From an uncultured Desulfobulbaceae bacterium (lineage in GTDB: Bacteria > Desulfobacterota > Desulfobulbia > Desulfobulbales > CALZHT01), in NCBI GenBank assembly GCA_945787445.1, contig CALZHT010000045.1, forward strand, positions 23,063-73,172: DNA of 50,110 nt, given 5' to 3'. Below the pieces are notes generated by a model. The model made no database searches. It had not been told where the DNA came from and saw only the letters and a program-made list of their open reading frames with translations. The translations under genes and the position numbers were made by a program. This document shows, piece after piece, positions 15,835-23,204 of the stretch; position 1 is the stretch's first letter; every line of letters begins with the position of its first letter.

Positions 15835-17373
15835 ATGAATAAAGACGATTTCTTCCGCGAGGCAACATTAAGGATATGTGGAGATTTGAAGATTGAGGAA
15901 GCTATGAAATCATGTCTTCAATTCATGCAACAAGTAATCCCGGTGCAAAGAATGTACTTACAGAGATATGATTCAGGTTTTGGCTCAATGAGAACAATAG
16001 CGACAGCTACCTCTCAGGAATGCGATGAATTGGACCTTCTGACTCCCTTGTCCGAAGAAGCAAGAGCGTCTGCGAGTATAAAAGAACTTATTACTCCACA
16101 TGATATCTACATTTTCGATGATCCTGCAAAATACGCCATAAGCCGTGAAATGTTGGAGTTTCATAAAGTGCACTGTACTTCTCTATTGGTAATGCTTTTA
16201 AAATTGAAAGATCAGGTCTTTGGCAGCCTGGTTCTCGGTACGGATGGAACAGAAAAATATACTGAGGATCACGCTGATTTTATTTCCCAGCTTAAAATGC
16301 CTTTTGTTATTGCATTATCCAACAATCTCAAACATCGGGAACTCATTAAGCTCAAAGATTTGCTTGCTGATGATAACCGTTACTTACATGGAGAGCTCCG
16401 CCGCTTATCCGGCGATGAGATTGTCGGCGCCAATTTCGGTTTGCGAAATGTAATGACAAAGGTTCAGCAAGTCGCGGCACTCAACAGCCCGGTATTGCTT
16501 TTAGGGGAAACAGGTGTGGGCAAGGATGTGATTGCCAATACCATCCATTATTCATCTTCGCGCAGTAAAGGCCCTTTTGTGAGCGTGAACTGTGGAGCTA
16601 TTCCTGATACCTTGATCGACAGCGAACTTTTCGGGCATGAAAAAGGTGCTTTTACAGGCGCCTTGTCCCAAAAACGGGGGCGGTTTGAGCGGGCAAATCA
16701 AGGTACGATTTTTCTCGATGAAATTGGCGAACTTCCGCTTCAGGCACAAGTACGTTTGTTAAAAGTATTACAAAGTAAAGAGATAGAAAGAGTTGGCGGA
16801 GTTAAAACAATTTCATTGGATATAAGAATTATTGCAGCCACTAATCGCAACCTGGAAGAGATGGTTAAGCTTCATGAATTCCGCGAGGATTTATGGTTCC
16901 GGCTCAATGTTTTTCCCATCTGGATCCCCCCGCTTCGCGATAGAAGAGAAGATATTCCGGCATTGCTGCAACATTTCATTAGCCAGAAAGCAAGTGAATT
17001 GAATTTACCAAACATTCCAACACTATCCCAAGGTGCGATTGACTCAATCACAAATTACCATTGGCCCGGTAATGTTCGGGAGTTGGAAAATATTATAGAA
17101 CGTGCTTTGATACTCAATCCCACCGGCCCGCTGACCTTTGAAAATCTTCTTCCTAGACAAACTGCACAAACGGAAAAAACACAGGAGATAGGCGAAGACA
17201 CAGATAATCTTGACGAAATCATATCTCGCCACATTCGCTGTGTTTTATCAAAATCCCAAGGAAAAGTTAATGGCCCGGACGGTGCAGCAGCTATGCTTGG
17301 AATCAATCCAAGCACATTGAGAAACCGTATGAAAAAACTGGGGATTGATTATGGAAAAAAAAGTATGTTTTGA
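15835..17373 (+). CDS. Sigma-54-dependent transcriptional activator (GAF-AAA-Fis HTH)
   Basis: A 512-residue protein. Residues about 1-175 resemble a GAF sensor domain. The AAA+ domain has Walker A GETGVGKD (near 225), the sigma-54 contact loop GAFTGA (near 272), Walker B FLDEIGELP and an arginine-finger region FREDLWFRLNVFPI. A Fis-type HTH closes the protein (GAAAMLGINPSTLRNRMKKL). AGAAGGA lies upstream of the ATG. It is divergent from the operon with the -24/-12 promoter and should switch that operon on in response to a ligand of the GAF domain. The ligand is unknown. Confidence 0.9.
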   Translation: MNKDDFFREATLRICGDLKIEEAMKSCLQFMQQVIPVQRMYLQRYDSGFGSMRTIATATSQECDELDLLTPLSEEARASASIKELITPHDIYIFDDPAKYAISREMLEFHKVHCTSLLVMLLKLKDQVFGSLVLGTDGTEKYTEDHADFISQLKMPFVIALSNNLKHRELIKLKDLLADDNRYLHGELRRLSGDEIVGANFGLRNVMTKVQQVAALNSPVLLLGETGVGKDVIANTIHYSSSRSKGPFVSVNCGAIPDTLIDSELFGHEKGAFTGALSQKRGRFERANQGTIFLDEIGELPLQAQVRLLKVLQSKEIERVGGVKTISLDIRIIAATNRNLEEMVKLHEFREDLWFRLNVFPIWIPPLRDRREDIPALLQHFISQKASELNLPNIPTLSQGAIDSITNYHWPGNVRELENIIERALILNPTGPLTFENLLPRQTAQTEKTQEIGEDTDNLDEIISRHIRCVLSKSQGKVNGPDGAAAMLGINPSTLRNRMKKLGIDYGKKSMF

Positions 17374-17709
17374 AAAATTATACTTACCGCCATGAATATT
17401 CAGATAATACAAGCCCTAATTTCTTTTATAGCTCAAAAGCTATCTTTTCAAAAGATATCACAGTAATTATCTGATATGAATTGAACATGCTGCCGCGGTG
17501 AGCTTCAATTACTGCGATAAAGAAGTACAGCGGTTCTCATAGGTCATGGGATAATTCTGCCGAAACCATCGCATCGCGCATATACGAGGGACTAAATATC
17601 CCTTGTGCCATAGAGACAATTTTTATTTAATATCAATATGTTATGCAGTTTAAATGTTAGAAAATAATTTTTTCGTTACGAAATCGTCCCGAAAATGTTC
17701 CTAAAAAAT
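17374..17709. other. Non-coding stretch at right island edge
   Basis: About 335 AT-rich bases after the activator gene, with no convincing ORF on either strand and no recombinase motif. It lies inside the island next to the intact tRNA-Leu. Confidence 0.4.
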
Positions 17710-17751
17710 AAAAACAGGCACTTACGAAAAGTTGCGTAAGTGCCTGTTTTT
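17710..17751. terminator. Rho-independent terminator of tRNA-Leu (bidirectional)
   Basis: Perfect arms AAAAACAGGCACTTACG and CGTAAGTGCCTGTTTTT around an 8-base loop, ending in a T-run on both strands. On the minus strand it follows the tRNA 3' end directly; on the plus strand it could end the activator transcript. Confidence 0.85.
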
Positions 17752-17810
17752 ATTTGGTGCCCGGGACGAGAATCGAACTCGTACAGGGACAAGCCCCGAG
17801 GGATTTTAAG
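17745..17810. repeat. Proximal attachment-site repeat within tRNA-Leu
   Basis: Identical 66 bases to 9912-9977, offset by 7,833 bp. It covers the 3' half of the functional tRNA and the first bases of its terminator. Together they bound the island. Confidence 0.85.
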
Positions 17811-17842
17811 TCCCTTGCGTCTACCAGTTCCGCCACCCAGGC
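17755..17842 (-). tRNA. tRNA-Leu (anticodon UAA)
   Basis: The minus strand begins GCCTGGGTGGCGGAACTGG, has the anticodon loop CTTAAAA (anticodon TAA), a long class II variable arm, T-loop GTTCGATTC and encoded CCA. The acceptor stem GCCTGGG pairs with CCCGGGC (one G-U). The tRNA ends at the island boundary and remains intact, as expected when an integrated element restores the 3' end. Confidence 0.95.
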
Positions 17843-17981
17843 TAGTTTTTTATTTTCAATTTGCAGGCAATTTTTAGCACAGCGCCTGTAAAAAAGCAAT
17901 AAACTAAAGCCCAAAATCTCCTGAAATAATTCCTAAATTGAGTGTTTCAAATTTTGAAAAGAAATTTATCAATTTACTTCT

Positions 17982-19166
17982 TTAAATCCACACCCCGGGG
18001 ATTACGGTCTGGCAAAATTTACACTTGTCTCCGTCCATATTAAAGGTGGGCATGTAAAAGCCGTGGCGTTCAATGAGGAGTTCTTTGCAGTTGTGGCAAT
18101 AGGTGTTATTGCCCTCGTGGCCGGGGACGTTGCCGATATAGACGTACCGGATGCCTTCCTGCATGGCTATTTCGCGGAAACGGATAAGGGTGGAAAGCGG
18201 GGTGGGAGGCAACCGGTCCAGTTTGTATTTTGGGAAAAAGCGCAGGAAATGTAAGGGGTAATCAGGCCCGAGGTTTTCGAGGATCCAGGTGCACATCCGT
18301 TTGACCATGTCGGGGTCGTCCACATAGCCCGGCACCACCAGATTGGTCATTTCAAAGTGGATGCCATGATCGTGCATGGTCATGAAGGTATTGAGAATCG
18401 GTTGCAGCCTGCCGCCGTTCAGTTTGCGGTATATTGCATCACTGTATGATTTAAGATTGACGTTTGCGGCGGAAAGCACCTTACAGAGTTCGAGCAGGGG
18501 CTTTTTATTTATATAGCCGTTTGAGATCCAGCAATTATGTATTCCTTTTTCATGGGCCAGCCGGGCCGTATCGATCATGTATTCGAAATAAGTGATGGCT
18601 TCGGAATATGTGTAGGCAATGGACCGGCACTCATATTTCACAGCCTCGCTTACCACTTCCGCTGGAAAGAGCTCCTCATGCCTGACCTCATGGGGCTTCA
18701 TCTGGGAAATTTCCCAGTTCTGGCAGTTGAGGCAGCGGAAGTTGCAGCCCGTGGTGGCGATGGAGAATACTTTGCTCTGCGGCTTGAAATGAAAAAGCGG
18801 CTTTTTTTCAATGGGATCGATATGCACGGCGCAAGGGTTGCCGTAGGCGAGGGAATACAGGGTGCCGTTATGGTTAACCTTGGAGCGGCATACGCTTCTG
18901 TCGCCCGGGGCCAGCACGCAGCGGTTGGGACAGATGCCACAGGCAACCGAGTTGTTTTCAAGCTTGCTGTATAAAAAGCCTTCTTTGGACCACTTCCAGA
19001 TTTCCTCCGGCGCGTCGCCCTTGAAAATAGTGCCCTTGATGTCGGCTGGTCCTGATGTTTCACCTTTTTGCTCGGCAAAGGGCCACAGGGCATGGGCAGG
19101 GGTGGCGGAACAGGCAAGAATTGCAGCGCTTGCCGAGAGGAAATGACGTCGGTTACATGGTTTCAT
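17982..19166 (-). CDS. amrS: AmmeMemoRadiSam system radical SAM enzyme with Tat-like leader
   Basis: A 394-residue protein. The N terminus NRRHFLSASAAILACSATPAHA carries a twin-arginine motif, hydrophobic core and AxA cleavage site. Then follow CGICPNRCVLAPGDRSVC, HIDPIEKKPLFHF (family hallmark) and the radical SAM cluster CNFRCLNCQ. The C terminus has CHNC and CKFC pairs that may bind metal. The reaction is not known to me. It overlaps the upstream membrane SpeE-like gene by 14 bases and follows the Memo-AMMECR1 fusion, so all three parts of the system are present. An exported radical SAM enzyme would be unusual. Confidence 0.88.
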   Translation of the reverse strand: MKPCNRRHFLSASAAILACSATPAHALWPFAEQKGETSGPADIKGTIFKGDAPEEIWKWSKEGFLYSKLENNSVACGICPNRCVLAPGDRSVCRSKVNHNGTLYSLAYGNPCAVHIDPIEKKPLFHFKPQSKVFSIATTGCNFRCLNCQNWEISQMKPHEVRHEELFPAEVVSEAVKYECRSIAYTYSEAITYFEYMIDTARLAHEKGIHNCWISNGYINKKPLLELCKVLSAANVNLKSYSDAIYRKLNGGRLQPILNTFMTMHDHGIHFEMTNLVVPGYVDDPDMVKRMCTWILENLGPDYPLHFLRFFPKYKLDRLPPTPLSTLIRFREIAMQEGIRYVYIGNVPGHEGNNTYCHNCKELLIERHGFYMPTFNMDGDKCKFCQTVIPGVWI

Positions 19167-21297
19167 TGGCAGTACCCACTAGGAGCAGGCTTATTGTTTT
19201 CAGGCCGATAAGGCATATGGTGGCCCAGATTATTCCCAGATAGGGGATAAGCACCACGCTGGTAAGCAGAGTGCCGCAGGCAGCGCCGATCAAGTCAGCG
19301 GAAAAGACTCGCGTGGCTGCCGGATTATCACCGCCGCGCAGAAAAAGGGCTACTGGGAACTGGCAGCCACAGGCAAGGGAGACAATAAAACCGAAGAGCA
19401 GAAAAAAGATCACCGGCAGTCCGTCGCCAACGAGATATACCATGAGGAGGAAAATACCCAGCATGGCTATCAAAAGGATGTCGGTGGAGAGCAGGATCTG
19501 CCTGCCCCTGCTGCTCCATTTGTCCCCCAGCCAGGCGCCCGGCAGCAGGCCGGCCAGAAAAACTGTGACGATCAACCCTATCTGCAGATAAATATATCCG
19601 AAAAAAATCTGAAAAGCGAAGATTACCAGAATTTCGCATCCCATGGTCATGGCTCCGGTTGAAAAGAGGACAAATTCTTCCCGGGTTATCCTGGTCATAT
19701 AGATGGCGAGCAGAAGGACCAGGGCACTAACAAAAGTGATCGGTGAGGTGGAAAATTTGGCAAACCACTGGGAGAACATGATACGCATGAGATTGGGATT
19801 GAGGTCCGAGTTTTTCGGAGAAGAAGTGTCCATGAGATCATTGAGTTGGGTTATCCTTTCCGTAGTGACATTGCCGTAATAAAAACCGCTGATGTAGTAA
19901 GTGGAAATCCCCTTTTCAATAAGCTTCTGGGGGATGTCAACGGAAAGAGGTTTGGCGCTGCAAAGGAAATAGATGGTTTCGCCCGGCAGCAGGAGGACAT
20001 GGTTGAAGTATTCCTTTACAGTGGTATACAGGACGGAAAGTTTCCGCCGTTGCGGCTCGCCCAGATAATTATCATATCCCTCCATGCTGAAAGAAAATAT
20101 GCCGTCCGGTTTTAGCCGATCCTTTGCCAGGGCAAAGAAACGATCGGTATAAAACCGGTTGATCTGAAAGGTCTCCGGCTCCGGCAGGTTAACAATTATG
20201 GCATCATATGTTTTCAGGGTCTGATTCAGCCAGGCGCGGCCATCCTGGTGAATGACATTGAGGTTTGGGATATTTTTGAGCAATCCATAGTGAAATTCCA
20301 CTGTTGTCATTTCCGGATCCAGCTCGAGGTAATCAATGGACTCCGGCTGATGCTTTGCAAGTTCGGCAAGCATGCCGCCCACCGCGGAAATCAGCAGAAT
20401 GTTTTTGGGATTTTCAATCTGGGCCAGGGGATAATGGATGGCCTGCTCAGCCATGCTGACATTCTGGGTGCTGAAAGTCGGTGAGCCGTCATTGAATAAG
20501 GTGTACTGCTCCTGGTCCTGTACCACCGTGATGCGGCCGTATCTGGATTCCCGGTAATGCACGAGCTTTCCTTTCATGGGGACAAGAGAGGGCTTTTCCA
20601 GGAAGATCCCGGCAATAAGGGCGAGCAGAGACATCATGGTCCCTGCCAGGACAGCCGGACGGAAACGTTTTTCGGAAGGGAAAAGACGCCAGGCAAAAAA
20701 AAGCAGCAACAGATTGGCAAAGAAAACCGCCTGCATGGGTGAGACAAGATGAACAAGGGTAAAGGAAAAAATGGCGCCTCCAGCGACATCGCCCAGGTTG
20801 TCTGCCATATACACAAAGGTGCCAGGGTAGTCTTTATTATCAACCCGCAGGACAAATAAGCTGTAGGGCAGGAGGAAACCCAGGAGCAGGCCGAACGGCA
20901 TGATGGTGAAAAAAGAATAGGCAAAGGTCGGGTAGAATCCCACTGAGGTACCGTGGATGAAAAAAATATCCCGCAGAATACGGATGGCAAGGATCATTAA
21001 CGGGGAGATAGCTATAAGCAGAAAGCTCAACCACGCAAGTTTTGCAACGGAAGGCGTTTTTCCTCTCCTTGTTACCAGCCGGGCAAGAAGGGTGCCCATG
21101 CCGCCCAGGATCAGCCAGTTGAACAAAATCAGGGCAATGACAAATTCATTGCCCTGAAACTGGGCAAGAAATTCACGGATAAGCAGGAGTTGGGTTACCA
21201 CCGACGATATGCCGGTGGCGATCACCACTCTGATAATGGCACGTTCATTTGTGGCGGTCTTGGTTGCAACCAGATTGGTGATGCTGTTCATGACCAT
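19153..21297 (-). CDS. Polytopic membrane protein with spermidine-synthase-like domain
   Basis: A 714-residue protein. The N-terminal about 230 residues hold roughly seven hydrophobic segments. A central Rossmann domain (about 280-460) has ILLISAVGGMLAEL, LELDPEM and VNLPEPETFQINRFYTDRFF. The C-terminal about 200 residues hold further membrane segments. The glycine-rich GGGDGG of true spermidine synthases is not conserved (SAVGGM), so aminopropyl transfer should not be assumed; binding of SAM or a relative is plausible. It lies between the Memo-AMMECR1 fusion and the radical SAM gene and is coupled to the latter. The ATG could be at 21297 or 21291. Confidence 0.8.
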   Translation of the reverse strand: MVMNSITNLVATKTATNERAIIRVVIATGISSVVTQLLLIREFLAQFQGNEFVIALILFNWLILGGMGTLLARLVTRRGKTPSVAKLAWLSFLLIAISPLMILAIRILRDIFFIHGTSVGFYPTFAYSFFTIMPFGLLLGFLLPYSLFVLRVDNKDYPGTFVYMADNLGDVAGGAIFSFTLVHLVSPMQAVFFANLLLLFFAWRLFPSEKRFRPAVLAGTMMSLLALIAGIFLEKPSLVPMKGKLVHYRESRYGRITVVQDQEQYTLFNDGSPTFSTQNVSMAEQAIHYPLAQIENPKNILLISAVGGMLAELAKHQPESIDYLELDPEMTTVEFHYGLLKNIPNLNVIHQDGRAWLNQTLKTYDAIIVNLPEPETFQINRFYTDRFFALAKDRLKPDGIFSFSMEGYDNYLGEPQRRKLSVLYTTVKEYFNHVLLLPGETIYFLCSAKPLSVDIPQKLIEKGISTYYISGFYYGNVTTERITQLNDLMDTSSPKNSDLNPNLMRIMFSQWFAKFSTSPITFVSALVLLLAIYMTRITREEFVLFSTGAMTMGCEILVIFAFQIFFGYIYLQIGLIVTVFLAGLLPGAWLGDKWSSRGRQILLSTDILLIAMLGIFLLMVYLVGDGLPVIFFLLFGFIVSLACGCQFPVALFLRGGDNPAATRVFSADLIGAACGTLLTSVVLIPYLGIIWATICLIGLKTISLLLVGTANETM

Positions 21298-21416
21298 GGA
21301 CTGAAATTACCCCATGATGAAATTAATCCACTTTGACACAAAAAGATGATGCAATGGCCTGGATTCCAGAGTCCGGGATATTGGAGAGGGTCATCATGAA
21401 ACAGATAAATGAATAT

Positions 21417-22916
21417 TCATCGTCCGGATATTGGTTTCTCCTCTGCAAAATACTGAACCTGATAGGTTTCCACTTGTAAGGTACCAGTCCGCCATGCGTC
21501 CGTCGGCAGCCCTGCTTTCCGGCATAAGGCGGCGAGGAAATCCTCCGTCCTGGGCAACTGGCTCCATACCTGGGGCAGAAAAGTAGCGCTCATAAAGCCC
21601 TGGCGGATGATCACGCCATCCACGGTTGGCCGGAGTTTCTGGAGAAGATCGTGGCCATCAGTATATGCAAGGGATTTTGGTTCGGTCAGTACAGACACTT
21701 CAATATCAATCCTGTCCAATTCCTCCGGGGTTAACGGCCTGAATCTGGCGTCATTGAAAGCCGCATTTATGGCATTACGCTGTACTCCGGCTACCACGGA
21801 CTCGGATGAAGTCAGGCTGCCGATACAGCCTCGCAATTGACCATTGATATGGAGCGTGACAAAGGTGCCGCAACACGTAGTAAAATCTTTGTCAGTAAGA
21901 AATTTTTTCAAGGATTCGGATTCGTTCCCATCGACTGTGCCGCCGAGCTTTTCAGTTATCGTTTGCCGGGCGAGTTTGACAAGCGCTTTGCCTTGATGAT
22001 CGTCAAAAAACTTTGTCGCATCTTCCATATTTGCCTCTCCATAAAAAGCAATGGCAGCATAGCCGACCACCTTTGATTTGCTGCCGGCAGTATCACCGCT
22101 GTTGGAGTAATGAAGCAGAACAGCCTGCCAGTTTAGGCGTTTTGCAATATCTACCAGTATCATTACCGGATTTGCGCCGCATGCACAGTTTTTTTTCGCA
22201 AGCCCGCTGGAGTCAAGCTGCAGGATTCGGGTAATGGTTTGGAGATCTTTCGTAACCGCCCGGTCATATGGCAGGTAGTGGGACAGGTCGGAGCTTGCCA
22301 CCAGGAGTGTTTTGTTGTCGAGAAGCGGATAGATGGCATCAGCTGTTCTTTTTATGTTGCACGACCCAATGACAACCGGTATCAGTTTGAAGTTACCTAT
22401 ATACACTTGCAGAAAAGGAAGAATTACTTCAAGCGAGTGCTCCGCGCGGTCGGATGCTGTACTTGTCATGAAATGAGGATTTTTTCGCAGTTGGACAGCA
22501 TCATCCGAGAGGTTTATGTTCCCCAGTGGAGTACCATAGGCTTCAACATTGGATACTGCAGGGGAGGGAAGGCCTACCCTGTGGTCCGGGCCGAGTAGGA
22601 TAACTTTTGCATGACTCCCTGGGCTAATCACCCTTGAGGCATGGGCAGTTGTCAATCCGGAATAGATGTACCCTGCATGGGGGAGGATGAGAGCTTTAAG
22701 GGTTTTGCCGGCCGGGATTTTTATGGGTGTATGTTGCGCCTGCTCTGTATGCCTAGAGATTTCTTGGAGGAGTTTCTCTTTGTTGGCAGGATAAAAAGCA
22801 CCAGCCCAGACAGGTTTGCGGAGCCTAGCACCGGAAGATCTGTCAGGATCGGACAGCCCCCAAAGCAGGAAAAAAGAGAAAAGAATAATGAAAATGGAGT
22901 TGCTAGCCCTTTTCAT
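21417..22916 (-). CDS. Memo (AmrB) - AMMECR1 (AmrA) fusion protein with signal sequence
   Basis: About 499 residues. MKRASNSIFIILFSFFLLWG is a signal peptide or anchor. Residues about 35-295 are a Memo domain: AGAFYPANKEKL, ILPHAGYIYSG with metal-ligand His, GPDHR, DLSHYLPY and CGANPVMI. Residues about 305-495 are AMMECR1: CGTFVTLHINGQLRGCIGSL, then AAFNDARFRPLTPEEL and IEVSVLT. The two domains are often separate genes; here they are fused and seem exported. The start at 22916 is chosen for the signal peptide; the frame is open to a GTG at 22970 that lies inside a repeat. It heads a three-gene minus-strand group. Confidence 0.88.
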   Translation of the reverse strand: MKRASNSIFIILFSFFLLWGLSDPDRSSGARLRKPVWAGAFYPANKEKLLQEISRHTEQAQHTPIKIPAGKTLKALILPHAGYIYSGLTTAHASRVISPGSHAKVILLGPDHRVGLPSPAVSNVEAYGTPLGNINLSDDAVQLRKNPHFMTSTASDRAEHSLEVILPFLQVYIGNFKLIPVVIGSCNIKRTADAIYPLLDNKTLLVASSDLSHYLPYDRAVTKDLQTITRILQLDSSGLAKKNCACGANPVMILVDIAKRLNWQAVLLHYSNSGDTAGSKSKVVGYAAIAFYGEANMEDATKFFDDHQGKALVKLARQTITEKLGGTVDGNESESLKKFLTDKDFTTCCGTFVTLHINGQLRGCIGSLTSSESVVAGVQRNAINAAFNDARFRPLTPEELDRIDIEVSVLTEPKSLAYTDGHDLLQKLRPTVDGVIIRQGFMSATFLPQVWSQLPRTEDFLAALCRKAGLPTDAWRTGTLQVETYQVQYFAEEKPISGR

Positions 22917-22958
22917 ACAATATCTTTTTTGACACACTCGCAAAAACTTTAAATTCAA

Positions 22959-23026
22959 CACAGAGGACACAGAGTAAAACTTTATACTTTCAAGCAGTTA
23001 CCTCTGTGAACTCCGTGTCCTCTGTG
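22959..23026. repeat. Dispersed-type inverted repeat (CACAGAGGACAC...)
   Basis: CACAGAGGACACAGAG (22959-22974) is repeated inverted, with one mismatch, as CTCCGTGTCCTCTGTG (23011-23026), with CCTCTGTG between. This sequence type recurs in many environmental bacterial genomes as an extragenic repeat (from memory). It lies upstream of the Memo-AMMECR1 gene and may form part of its leader. Confidence 0.5.
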
Positions 23027-23204
23027 GTACAAAAAGACTTTTTACGATTTCATTATTTTTAGGAATTATATATTGTGGCCCAGTAGATATATCCTTTATA
23101 TTTTCTATATTGGGCATGGAACTCTGTCAAATGAATTTGTAATGGGATACCCGAAGAATCCAGTTGGGCAGTTGGGTAAATAAACCTATTGGGGAGAAGG
23201 AATA

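Noticed and set aside
18537-18974. 145-residue plus-strand frame
   Set aside because: Antisense shadow of the radical SAM gene, which has all its Cys motifs.
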